From contig NZ_JAMCCQ010000004.1 of NCBI RefSeq assembly GCF_023370775.1, positions 62,001 to 126,000 of the forward strand: DNA of 64,000 bases, in the 5' to 3' direction. Positions 27,325 through 35,354 of the stretch are shown in pieces. The stretch comes from Marivita sp. GX14005. Lineage in GTDB: Bacteria; Pseudomonadota; Alphaproteobacteria; Rhodobacterales; Rhodobacteraceae. The first letter of the stretch is position 1; every line of letters starts with the position of its first letter. A program made the translations under genes and the position numbers. Below the pieces are notes generated by a model. That model was not told the DNA's origin. It did no database searches and saw nothing but the letters and a program-made list of their open reading frames with translations.

Positions 27325-27867
27325 CTAGACCCGTTCCAGCGCCCGATGCTCGCCTTCGGGAAGATGGACGACGATCGGATCGTCCGGGCGCACCTTGCCA
27401 GAGGCCAGAACGATCCCCATCACCCCCGTCCGGCGCATCAGCTTGCCATTCGCATCGCGGCAAATGAAGGCGCTCAGCAGGCCAGGCTGGAACGCGTCGA
27501 TCTGCGCGCAGGGATTGCGCAGCCCGGTGATCTCGACGCGTGCCTCCCGCCCCAGTTCGAGAACGGCGCCTTTTGGCAGAGCCAGAAGATCGATGCCGCG
27601 CGTGGTGATATTCTCTCCCAGATCGGCCGGCCCGACGGTAAAGCCTTTCTCCGCGTATTCGTCGAAAAGCTCGGCCTGATATAGATGCACCTGGCGCAGG
27701 TTGGGCTGTGTCGGATCGGCCTTCACGCGCGAGCGATGTTTGACCGTTTCACCGCAATGCGCATCCCCTTCGACGCCCAGCCCCTTCAGCAGGGTGATCT
27801 CCTCTGCCGGAACCTTAGAAAAGCGGTGGGTGTCGTCGCGGGCAACAGCAATGACATGAGGGGTCAT
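27325..27867 (-). CDS. MOSC domain protein
   Basis: A 180-residue stand-alone MOSC domain, the molybdenum-cofactor-binding fold shared with mARC and the YiiM/YuaD proteins. The conserved cysteine is in the GLRNPCAQID segment. The EGDAHCGETVKH and GENITTRGIDL regions match the family. Such proteins are thought to handle Moco-sulfur chemistry or reduce N-hydroxylated compounds. Its ATG overlaps the stop of the racemase-family gene by 4 bases, so it is the last gene of the amidase/TRAP operon. That context suggests a substrate with N-O or ring-nitrogen chemistry, which is inference. Confidence 0.85.
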   Translation of the reverse strand: MTPHVIAVARDDTHRFSKVPAEEITLLKGLGVEGDAHCGETVKHRSRVKADPTQPNLRQVHLYQAELFDEYAEKGFTVGPADLGENITTRGIDLLALPKGAVLELGREARVEITGLRNPCAQIDAFQPGLLSAFICRDANGKLMRRTGVMGIVLASGKVRPDDPIVVHLPEGEHRALERV

Positions 27868-28553
27868 CGGGCAGTTCCTTCTGGGCGTGTGTGTCCGGCC
27901 AGCGCGAGGCTTTGCCAGAGGGTTGCATCGAAAGCGTCGATCACGCGCACGCCGGGCGGCGGCGTCAGCGCAGCGGCGCGGCCGGCCAAGGGTCCACCGC
28001 CCAGGATGACGGCCTCTGCTCCGCCAAGGCGCGCATCCCGTTCAAGCGCCGCGTCAAGCGCCGGGCGCCATATCGTTTCCTCGTCACGCATCGCGTCATC
28101 CGGCAGGGCGGTGATCCGCATCACACGCCCGCGCAGACCGTAGAGGTCAAGCAGATCGTCGATCTGCGCCGGCCAATCCTGCCCGGACGTCAGGATCGAT
28201 ACCCGGCGCCCCAGCTGAAAGGCGGTATGCAGCGACGCTTCGACCATGCCGGTGACGGGCATGGGAAGCACCTGTCGGAGCGCGGCAAGCCCCGGTTCGC
28301 CGAAACAGGCCAGCATCACTGCATCCGGGCGCGGCGCGTCCGGTTCCTCGATGCGGCCTTGAAGCGCTGTCAGAATGGCGCTGGCCGCGTGGACCCCTTC
28401 GGCGCGGTTCGAGATATATGGCGGCGCGGCGCTTATGGTCATTGGCTCGACCCTCGCCAATCCATCCAGCCTCTTGCGCGCCAGCCCGGCCATCCGCGCG
28501 GTCAGCTCCTCGCGGCTGTTGCCGTTGACGAGAAGGATCAAGGGTGCGCTCAT
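27864..28553 (-). CDS. Aspartate/glutamate/hydantoin racemase family protein
   Basis: A 229-residue member of the Asp/Glu/hydantoin racemase superfamily. The N-terminal LLVNGNSREELT resembles the NPN nucleotide-like start of HyuE/AllR proteins. The first catalytic cysteine position is kept (C83 in LACFGEPGL). At the second position, where hydantoin racemases have a GCAG-type motif, the protein reads VILGGGPLAG with no cysteine. A one-cysteine site argues against a normal two-base racemase. The ATG overlaps the amidase stop by 4 bases. Confidence 0.82.
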   Translation of the reverse strand: MSAPLILLVNGNSREELTARMAGLARKRLDGLARVEPMTISAAPPYISNRAEGVHAASAILTALQGRIEEPDAPRPDAVMLACFGEPGLAALRQVLPMPVTGMVEASLHTAFQLGRRVSILTSGQDWPAQIDDLLDLYGLRGRVMRITALPDDAMRDEETIWRPALDAALERDARLGGAEAVILGGGPLAGRAAALTPPPGVRVIDAFDATLWQSLALAGHTRPEGTAR

Positions 28554-29965
28554 GTCACATCCCGAACGATGGGCGCGAAACGATGCGCAAAGCCTGCTTT
28601 TTCGAGCCGCATCGCCGCTCCCCAGAGCAGCGCCTCGCGGCCCGGCCGTGCGACGATCTGAAGGCCGAAAGGCAGATCGCCCTCGCCGGTGGGCGCGGGA
28701 AGCGAGAGACAGGGAAAACCGATCAGAGAGATCAGGAAGGTGCAGGCCAGATAGTCGATGATCGTTTCGCATTCGGCATCGCCGACCTGCATCACCTCGC
28801 CGCCATCGTTGCGGAAGGGCGGCACGGAGGCTGCGGGCATGAGCAGCAAATCATGCGTCTCGAAGAAGCGCAGCGCAGCGCGCTGCATCGCGGTGCGCGT
28901 CGCTTCGGCAGCGAGGTAGCGTTCGGCGGAAATCTCGCGCCCCTGCCGGACGTTCCAGACATAGGACGGGGTGAGCTGATCCTCGTGCCTGTCTACCATC
29001 GCGCCGAACTTGAACCAGGATTCCGCCGCCCGCAGCGTCTTGAACGCTTGCACGCCATCCTTGAGATCGGGCGCGGCCCGTTCCACCGGGCCAAGCGCGG
29101 CGGCCACATCGCTGCAAGCTGCCTCGAACCGGTCGCGCACCCAGGGATCGACGGGAAACGCTCCGTCCAGATCGACCGATGCCGCGATGCGCGGTGTGGC
29201 CTGACTGTCAGGCTTTGGCGGCAACGGAACTCCGCGCGAGGCAGGATCGAGCGGATGCGGCCCGGCCATCGCGCGCAGCATCATGAGCGCATCGGCAGTC
29301 GAGCGGGCCAGAACGCCTTGCGTGGCCAATCGCGCTTCGCCGAGCTTTCGCTCGGGTTCCGCGATGGTGCCGGGCTGAGGGCGCAGCCCGACCGCACCGC
29401 AGAAGGAAGCGGGCGTGCGCACCGAGCCGCCGAAATCGGTGCCTTGCGCCAGCGGCACCATGCCGGTCGCCACCGCGACCGCCGATCCGCCGCTGGAGCC
29501 GCCGGAGCTTCGCGCGGTGTCCCAGGGGTTTGCCGTCGGCCCGCAAAGCGCGTTGGTGCAGATCGCGCCGAAGGCAAATTCGGGTGTGTTGGTCTTGCCG
29601 AGGATGATCGCGCCGGCGTCGCGCAGCCGCGCGACCGAGCCCGCATCTTCCTCGGGAACGGTATCGGCGTGGATGCGCGAGCCTTGGGTTGTGCGCAGGC
29701 CCTTGGTCGCGGTCACGTCCTTTATCGCCACCGGCATGCCATGCAGCGCGAGGAGCTCTCCGCCCGACCGGCGATGCGCGTCCGCCGCCCGCGCGGCGTC
29801 GAGTGCCGCATCCGCATCGACGGTGATAAAGGCGCGCAGCGTGCCGTCCAGCGCCTCGATCCGTGCAAGGGAGGCGGTGACGAGCTGTTCGGAGGACAGC
29901 GCGCCGCTGCGCAGATGCTCGGCCAGCGTGACAGCCGGCCAATCGCAGATCGCCGTATCCGTCAT
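28550..29965 (-). CDS. Amidase (amidase signature family)
   Basis: A 471-residue amidase signature enzyme with an intact Ser-cisSer-Lys triad: Lys82 in AIKDV, the cis-Ser in SSGGSSGGSA at about 157, and the nucleophile Ser181 in GTDFGGSVR. It hydrolyses an amide, but the substrate cannot be read from sequence. GatA is unlikely because no gatB or gatC is near. It starts 3 bases after the TRAP large-subunit stop and is coupled to the racemase-family gene, so the amide is probably the compound the transporter imports, or a product of it. Confidence 0.88.
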   Translation of the reverse strand: MTDTAICDWPAVTLAEHLRSGALSSEQLVTASLARIEALDGTLRAFITVDADAALDAARAADAHRRSGGELLALHGMPVAIKDVTATKGLRTTQGSRIHADTVPEEDAGSVARLRDAGAIILGKTNTPEFAFGAICTNALCGPTANPWDTARSSGGSSGGSAVAVATGMVPLAQGTDFGGSVRTPASFCGAVGLRPQPGTIAEPERKLGEARLATQGVLARSTADALMMLRAMAGPHPLDPASRGVPLPPKPDSQATPRIAASVDLDGAFPVDPWVRDRFEAACSDVAAALGPVERAAPDLKDGVQAFKTLRAAESWFKFGAMVDRHEDQLTPSYVWNVRQGREISAERYLAAEATRTAMQRAALRFFETHDLLLMPAASVPPFRNDGGEVMQVGDAECETIIDYLACTFLISLIGFPCLSLPAPTGEGDLPFGLQIVARPGREALLWGAAMRLEKAGFAHRFAPIVRDVT

Positions 29966-29968
29966 GGC

Positions 29969-31270
29969 CTAGAACATCCTGTAGGGCAGCCAGGTCACGA
30001 TCCCCGGCACCGCCACGATGAGCGCCACCGCGAACAGCACAACGGCGACGAAGGGGATGATGCCGTAGAACACATCCACCACCGAACCCGTGCGGCGGAC
30101 GCCCTGGACCACGAAGAGATTCATGCCAACCGGCGGCGTGATCAGCGCCAGCTCCATCATCAGAACGAGGAAGATGCCGAACCAGACCGGATCGAGCCCC
30201 ATATGCACCACCAGGGGGAACACGATGGGAATGGTGCCGACCATCATCGACAGCGTTTCGATGAAACAGCCCAGGATGAGGTAGAACACCACCAGCACGA
30301 GAATGAAGCCAAGCGGCGTCAGGTCCATCGCGGCGACAAAACTCGTCATCGCCTGCGGCACGCCGAGGATGCCGATGATGAACTTGAGGTAAAAGGCCGC
30401 GATGATGATGAGCAGGATCATCGCCGTCGTTCGCACGGTGCTCAGAAACGCGTCATGCAGCATCGAGATGCTCAGCGCCTTGTTCATCGCCGCCAGCGCG
30501 ACGGCCATCAGAACGCCGACCGCAGCCGCTTCGGTCGGGGTGGCCCAGCCGGTATAGATCGCGCCCATCACGACGACGAAGATCGACAGGGGCGGAACGA
30601 GGTGACGCAGGCTGCGCATCTTTTCCGACCACGGCGCGGCCTCGTCGAGCGCTCCTGCAGAGCCGGGCAGCAAAACCGAGATGATCGCGATGAAAAGCAT
30701 GAACAGCCCGATGAGCAGCAGCCCCGGCACGATCCCGGCGGCAAAAAGCTGGCCGATGGAGGTGCCGGTCAGCGCGCCGTAGATGATCAGGTTCACCGAA
30801 GGCGGGATCAGGATGCCCAGGGTCGCGCCTGCGGCGATGGAGCCGAGCACCAGCCGTTCGTTATAACCGCGTGCGCGCAATTCCGGCAGCGCCACGGTCG
30901 AGATCGTCGCCGCCGTCGCCACCGATGAGCCGGAGACCGCCGCGAAAAGCCCGCTTGCGCCGATATTGGTGTGCAACAGACCGCCCGGAAGCCGTCCGAG
31001 CCAGGTGGAGAGCCCGCTATACATGCGCTGGGTCACGCCGGCGCGCATGAGCAGTTCGCCCAGAAGAACGAATAGCGGGATCGCCGTGAGGATGAAATCG
31101 TTCATCACCGCCCAAAGCTGGGTGGCGAACGTGTCCAGAAGCCCCGGCCCGAAATAGACGATCGCGCCCAGAACGGAGGTGAGAAAGATGGCAACGGCGA
31201 CGTGAAGCCCCAGCGCCATCATGCCGAGCATGAGGACAAAGCCGATGGTTGCGCCTGTGAAATCGATCAT
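29969..31270 (-). CDS. TRAP transporter large permease (DctM type)
   Basis: A 433-residue polytopic membrane protein of the DctM family with about 12 helices. Family motifs include FAAVSGSSVATAATIST, GSIAAGATLGILIPPSVNLIIYG and MELALITPPVGMNLFVVQG. It forms the sodium-coupled translocation unit with the small permease immediately upstream (4-base overlap). The periplasmic binding protein is encoded before them. Confidence 0.92.
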   Translation of the reverse strand: MIDFTGATIGFVLMLGMMALGLHVAVAIFLTSVLGAIVYFGPGLLDTFATQLWAVMNDFILTAIPLFVLLGELLMRAGVTQRMYSGLSTWLGRLPGGLLHTNIGASGLFAAVSGSSVATAATISTVALPELRARGYNERLVLGSIAAGATLGILIPPSVNLIIYGALTGTSIGQLFAAGIVPGLLLIGLFMLFIAIISVLLPGSAGALDEAAPWSEKMRSLRHLVPPLSIFVVVMGAIYTGWATPTEAAAVGVLMAVALAAMNKALSISMLHDAFLSTVRTTAMILLIIIAAFYLKFIIGILGVPQAMTSFVAAMDLTPLGFILVLVVFYLILGCFIETLSMMVGTIPIVFPLVVHMGLDPVWFGIFLVLMMELALITPPVGMNLFVVQGVRRTGSVVDVFYGIIPFVAVVLFAVALIVAVPGIVTWLPYRMF

Positions 31271-31887
31271 TTTACCGCTTCCTTGATGGTTGCATCGGCG
31301 CTCGAATGGGGCGCGGTGACCTTGAGGCTGGCCTCGGTTTCCTCATCGATGGAGGGCGGGCCGTATTGCGTGTTGAGCACCCCGATCTGTCCGCGCAACA
31401 GAAGCCAGACGGTGTGGACCGCCATTGCGGTGGAAATCAGCGCGAAAAGGCCAATTCCGAAGATCCAGAGGCTTTGCGGAATCCAGAGCGGCGTTTGCAG
31501 CGGCGTGGAGGCGCGCGCGCCGAATTCCAGCGTTTCCATCAGCGTGGCCCAGGCCTTCTGCGTCATGAAGATGGCGAACCCGGCAAGCGCGATCGATGCA
31601 AGCGCGTTCATTACCGCGCGCAGGGGCGCGGGCATGATCATCAGCCCCAGGTCGATCCGCGTGTGCATCCGGTTCAACAGTGCGGCGGCGAATCCGACAG
31701 AAGCCGTGATGGCGAGGATATAGCCGCCGATCTCGTCGACCCCCTGCACCGAATGGCCCAGCAGGCGCCGCGCAACGATGTCATATCCGGTCAGCGCGCA
31801 TAGCGCGAGCAGCGCCCAGCCACAGGCGAGCGCAACTGCGCTGACCATCTTGTCCAGTGCCGCGAATGTTGAATTGCCAGGCTGCAT
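31267..31887 (-). CDS. TRAP transporter small permease (DctQ type)
   Basis: A 206-residue DctQ protein with four transmembrane helices, including the family segments GYDIVARRLLGHSVQGVDEIGGY and MHTRIDLGLMI. The C-terminal tail is longer than usual (about 40 polar residues after the last helix). It overlaps the large permease by 4 bases. It is separated from the binding-protein gene by 66 bases containing a strong hairpin. Confidence 0.9.
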   Translation of the reverse strand: MQPGNSTFAALDKMVSAVALACGWALLALCALTGYDIVARRLLGHSVQGVDEIGGYILAITASVGFAAALLNRMHTRIDLGLMIMPAPLRAVMNALASIALAGFAIFMTQKAWATLMETLEFGARASTPLQTPLWIPQSLWIFGIGLFALISTAMAVHTVWLLLRGQIGVLNTQYGPPSIDEETEASLKVTAPHSSADATIKEAVK

Positions 31888-31909
31888 TGGTTCCTCCCTT
31901 GCCTTGGCA

Positions 31910-31935
31910 GGCCGCCCGCGTCCTTTCGGGCGGCC
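31910..31935 (-). other. Intercistronic hairpin after the TRAP binding-protein gene
   Basis: A perfect 9-bp stem, GGCCGCCCG/CGGGCGGCC (31910-31918 with 31927-31935), with an 8-base loop lies between the binding-protein gene and dctQ. There is no clear T-run, so it probably acts as a 3'-end stabiliser or partial attenuator giving more binding protein than permease. Such stems are common after binding-protein genes of transport operons. Confidence 0.6.
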
Positions 31936-31953
31936 CTTGTCGTCAGGCCCTGA

Positions 31954-33006
31954 TCATTCGATCCTGAGGCCGCGCACCTCGCCGATGGTCTCGTTCCAGA
32001 TCTTCGAGCAATCGGCATAGTTCGCGTTGCACGTTTCCGCCCAGGTCGGCAGGATCACCTTTTCGACGGATGCGTTGAGCTGTTTCAGATCGGCTTCCGA
32101 GGGTGTCACTTCGGTCATGTCGAACGGCAGGTATTCGTCACATTCCTGACCCGTCGAACAGGCGACCGCCTTGCCATTATTGACGCGCGCCATTTCCCAA
32201 TACTGCTCTTCGAGATCGGAGAAGGCCTCCATCAATTCGGTCTGCGCCTCTTCGGACAGACCGTTCCAGGTGTCCAGATTCATCAGATGGGTCTGCACCG
32301 ACCAGGAGATCGAGAGCATCACAAGGCTGTCGGTCACTTCGGGCCAGTTGCCGGTATTGCCCGAGGTCGGCGAGGTGATCGCGCATTCGGCGACCCCGCG
32401 TTGCAGGGCCGGGTAGACTTCGGCGAATTGCAGCGTCACCGGCGTTGCGCCGAAGCTTTCGACCAGCGCGGACATGGTCGGCGTGTAGGAACGGATCCGC
32501 AGACCTTCCATATCCTCGATGCCGGACACATCGCCCTTGCAGTAGAAAATCTGCGGGCCGAAGGGCCAGAGGGTCAGAACCTTGGCATTGAACTTCTCTT
32601 CCACGCGCTTTGAGAAGGGCTCGCGGTAGGCATCGACCACCTCCCTGAGCGTATCGATATCCGGCGACACGCCGATCAGGTCGAGCCCCTCGAGAAAAGG
32701 GTCGTCGCGCGAGGCCGAACCGATGGTCGTCTCGACGATATCGAAAGTGCCGGCCCGGACGACGCGCATGGTGTCCTGCATGTTCACGCCCAGCACGTCG
32801 AGCGGGTTGAAATTGACATTGATATCCAGCCCGGTCTTTTCGCCGAGGCTCTCGTAGAATGATTTTTCCAGCGCGGTATGGCTCTTGTGCGTGGAAACGA
32901 GCCCGAGTGCGCGCAGGTTGATTTGTTCGGCCAGTGCCGGTCCTGCCATCAGCGCGGCGGCGGTCGCCGCGCCCGCGAGGTATCTGGTAATGGATTTGGT
33001 GTTCAT
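31954..33006 (-). CDS. TRAP transporter substrate-binding protein (DctP type)
   Basis: A 350-residue periplasmic binding protein with a signal peptide (MNTKSITRYLAGAATAAALM, cleavage after ALA). DctP-family segments are WPFGPQIFYCKGDVSGIEDMEGLRIR and ATPVTLQFAEVYPALQRGVAECAITSPTSG. Several cysteines in the mature part (GQECDEY, ETCNANYADCSK) could form disulfides. The ATG at 33006 begins a typical signal peptide; the frame is open 22 codons upstream. It precedes the permeases in the operon. Confidence 0.9.
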   Translation of the reverse strand: MNTKSITRYLAGAATAAALMAGPALAEQINLRALGLVSTHKSHTALEKSFYESLGEKTGLDINVNFNPLDVLGVNMQDTMRVVRAGTFDIVETTIGSASRDDPFLEGLDLIGVSPDIDTLREVVDAYREPFSKRVEEKFNAKVLTLWPFGPQIFYCKGDVSGIEDMEGLRIRSYTPTMSALVESFGATPVTLQFAEVYPALQRGVAECAITSPTSGNTGNWPEVTDSLVMLSISWSVQTHLMNLDTWNGLSEEAQTELMEAFSDLEEQYWEMARVNNGKAVACSTGQECDEYLPFDMTEVTPSEADLKQLNASVEKVILPTWAETCNANYADCSKIWNETIGEVRGLRIE

Positions 33007-33055
33007 CGTCTTGTCCCTGTTGGTTGCCGTTTTCGACAGCGCCGGGTCGGCGCGG

Positions 33056-33751
33056 TCACTCCAGGAAGGCAAGCGCCCTCACCGGAGACCCGGATGCGCC
33101 CTTGATGCGCAGCGGGATGCCCTGAAACTGAAATTCACCGGCCCCAAGAACCGCTTCGAGGTTCCAGAGCCATTCGTAATGCACCATCCCGAGATCGCGG
33201 CAGATGCGGTGATTGACGAAAAGGTTTTCATCCACCCGGTCGGTCGATGGTCCTTCGACCCCATGCACCCGGCTGCCGCGTTCATGCAGCCAATATGTCG
33301 CCTCGGCCGTCACCTGCGGGTTCATGCGCACGATCTCGTCGTTCGGCCAGTGGCGTTCGTTGATCCCGGTGCACATCAGCACGATATGCCCGTCCACGGT
33401 GACGCCCGCTTCCTTCTCGGCCGCTTCCATATCCTCGCGGGTAATATCGCCCCTATCGCCGACATGGCGCAGATCGAGACAGACCGCCTTGCCCATGAAC
33501 ATCTCGATCGGCATCTCGTCGATCGGAGCGCCGTCCGGGTTGTTGTGAATGAGCGCGTCGATATGGGTTCCGGAATGATCGAGCATTCCCATATAGGTCG
33601 TCGTGAAGGTCAAAAGATCGTCAGGCGTGCCCTGCTTGAGCTTCTTTGAACCCTCGTGCGTGGTATGCGGAATGATAACCGGACGGGCCAGGCGCCCTAG
33701 CGCGGGCGCTCCGTCTTCGAGCGGCAGGGTGAGGTCTACGATGCGGGTCAT
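33056..33751 (-). CDS. Cyclase/kynurenine formamidase-like hydrolase
   Basis: A 231-residue metal-dependent hydrolase of the cyclase (KynB/formamidase, PF04199) family. The metal-binding motif appears as DHSGTHIDALIHN, and a conserved VHGVEGPSTDRV follows in the C-terminal half. Family members hydrolyse N-formylkynurenine, cyclic imides or isatin; which applies here is unknown. The ATG at 33751 overlaps the preceding isomerase-like gene stop by 4 bases. The product should act in the cytoplasm on the imported compound. Confidence 0.85.
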   Translation of the reverse strand: MTRIVDLTLPLEDGAPALGRLARPVIIPHTTHEGSKKLKQGTPDDLLTFTTTYMGMLDHSGTHIDALIHNNPDGAPIDEMPIEMFMGKAVCLDLRHVGDRGDITREDMEAAEKEAGVTVDGHIVLMCTGINERHWPNDEIVRMNPQVTAEATYWLHERGSRVHGVEGPSTDRVDENLFVNHRICRDLGMVHYEWLWNLEAVLGAGEFQFQGIPLRIKGASGSPVRALAFLE

Positions 33752-34494
33752 TGGGTGGTCTCCGGTTCCTTGATCTTGAGTTCGGCCAGCTTCGGCCCCC
33801 AGGGGGCGAGCGCACCCGTTCGAGCGCCGATCCGGTTGAGCGCGCCCCACATCGTCACCGAAATCGAATCGAGGATCGGCACGCCGGTTTCTTCCTCGAT
33901 GCGGCGGGCGACGGGCGCGCCCGCGAGATTTGTGCAAAGCACGATCACCGCATCCGGTTTCGCGCCGCACACGTCGCGCAGCGCGGATTCGATCCGGTCC
34001 TGCGGCACGGTGCCAAAGCTGAAATTGTCGGATATGTCGAAATGCGCTTCGGCGGTGCAGCGCAGACCGTGCGCGGCAAAATTGTCGATGATCTTCTGCT
34101 GCACATCATCGGTATATGGCGTGACCAAGCCAATGGTCTTTGCGCCGAGCGCATCGAGCGCATCCATCACCGACAGAACGCAGGTCGCAGCGGGCACGCC
34201 GGCTTCGCTCTCGATCTCGCGCACCAGCTTGCGATCCGAATCGAGGCCGAGCCAGCTGGCCGAGGTGCCATTCCACGCGATCGCATCGACCTTTGCATCG
34301 GCCAGCAGCTTGGCGGCATTCACCATCGGACTGGTATCGAACTGCCCCAGCGCCGCGTCATCCATTGCGATCCGCGTGACCGTGAAACGGCTGAAATGCA
34401 CGCTGGTATCGGGAAGGGCCGCCGCCATCTCGGCGCAGACCGGCTCCAGCACGGTGTTGGAGGAAGGCGTCAACATGCCCAGCCGGGTGGTCAT
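33748..34494 (-). CDS. Maleate isomerase/arylmalonate decarboxylase-like protein
   Basis: A 248-residue member of the Asp/Glu racemase superfamily, in the maleate cis-trans isomerase and arylmalonate decarboxylase branch (LGMLTPSSNTVLEPVC start). Maleate isomerases use two cysteines. Here the first position reads WNGTSASW (N75-G76-T77) without cysteine, as in arylmalonate decarboxylase, while the second is kept (C187 in VLCTNLAG). It is therefore probably a decarboxylase, lyase or other one-cysteine enzyme rather than a classical maleate isomerase. It is the first gene of the operon, with a GGAG Shine-Dalgarno. Confidence 0.82.
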   Translation of the reverse strand: MTTRLGMLTPSSNTVLEPVCAEMAAALPDTSVHFSRFTVTRIAMDDAALGQFDTSPMVNAAKLLADAKVDAIAWNGTSASWLGLDSDRKLVREIESEAGVPAATCVLSVMDALDALGAKTIGLVTPYTDDVQQKIIDNFAAHGLRCTAEAHFDISDNFSFGTVPQDRIESALRDVCGAKPDAVIVLCTNLAGAPVARRIEEETGVPILDSISVTMWGALNRIGARTGALAPWGPKLAELKIKEPETTQ

Positions 34495-34511
34495 CTACAG
34501 TCTCCATTCGG

Positions 34512-34523
34512 ATTGTTTACAAT
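34512..34523. promoter_or_regulatory. Predicted GntR operator in the divergent region
   Basis: The inverted repeat ATTGT-TT-ACAAT lies 18 bases upstream of the minus-strand operon and 118 bases upstream of the divergent GntR gene. It resembles ATTGTATACAAT-type operators described for VanR-like FCD-domain GntR regulators. The surrounding 146 bases are more AT-rich than the genes. Binding by the adjacent GntR protein is inference. Confidence 0.5.
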
Positions 34524-34640
34524 TCTCGCGCCATTTCCCAACAAAATGCCTTCTCATGTCAAACAAAAACTTGTGCCACTCTTCAAAAAGGTGCCAATAT
34601 ACCGGCAACGGCAACCCCTGAAGGATGGCTTGGAACTTCT

Positions 34641-35354
34641 ATGGACGCTCAACCGGATCGCGCAATGGATCGGCCAAAGCGCAGGGCCACGCGCCCCGAA
34701 GCCCTGCTGGAGAAGCTGCGCGCGGCGATTGAAGACGGCCGCCTGCCTCCCGGTGCACGGCTTCCCGAGGAAAAGCTCGCGCGTGCGCTCGATGCGAGCC
34801 GCGCACGCGTGCGCGAAGTCCTGTCGCTACTGGCAAATGAACGATTGGTTGAATTGCAAACAAACCGGGGCGCTTTTGTCGCCAAGCCAACCGTCGAGGA
34901 AGCGCGCCATATTTGCGAAGCGCGGCTGATGGCCGAACGCACGACGGCACGGCTTGCAGCGGAACGCGCGACGCCCGACGCCGTGCGGAAGATGCGCGAG
35001 ATGGTGGCCGAAGAACAGATCGCCTGGGACAGCGACGATGTGCGCAACGCGGTGGCCAAGTCGCGCGGGTTCCACCGCGCCATTGCGGAGGCCGCTGCGA
35101 ACCCGGTTCTGGCGGATATCCTGGCCTCTTTGCTCTCGCGCAGCGCGCTGACGCAGGCGGTCTACGCGGCGCGCGGGGCCGCCGGATGCCTGTGCCACGA
35201 TCATTCCGCCCTGATCGACGCGATCGAGGCGGGCGATCCCGATACCGCCGAAGCGGCGATGAAAACCCATATGGACAACATCATCAGCCGGCTCGATCTG
35301 GAGCCGCTGGCACAGGAAGTGGATATAGAAGATGCCCTCCGCGATACGCTTTGA
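34641..35354 (+). CDS. GntR-family regulator (FCD domain)
   Basis: A 237-residue GntR regulator with an N-terminal winged helix (RPEALLEKLRAAIEDGRLPPG, then ARVREVLSLLANERLVELQTNRGAFVA) and a helical FCD effector domain with metal-ligand-type histidines (GFHRAIAEAAANP, HDHSALIDAIEAGD). It is divergent from the amidase/TRAP operon and overlaps the downstream PuuE-like gene by 23 bases. It is therefore the likely local regulator of both. An internal ATG 8 codons in is an alternative start. Confidence 0.87.
   Translation: MDAQPDRAMDRPKRRATRPEALLEKLRAAIEDGRLPPGARLPEEKLARALDASRARVREVLSLLANERLVELQTNRGAFVAKPTVEEARHICEARLMAERTTARLAAERATPDAVRKMREMVAEEQIAWDSDDVRNAVAKSRGFHRAIAEAAANPVLADILASLLSRSALTQAVYAARGAAGCLCHDHSALIDAIEAGDPDTAEAAMKTHMDNIISRLDLEPLAQEVDIEDALRDTL

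Noticed and set aside
28544-30928. 794-residue plus-strand open frame
   Set aside because: It is antisense to the amidase and TRAP permease genes and shows the Arg/His/Asp-rich composition of a high-GC shadow frame.
33748-34494. Naming this gene maleate cis-trans isomerase (maiA)
   Set aside because: Only one of the two required cysteines is present, and the rest of a nicotinate or maleamate pathway is not seen.
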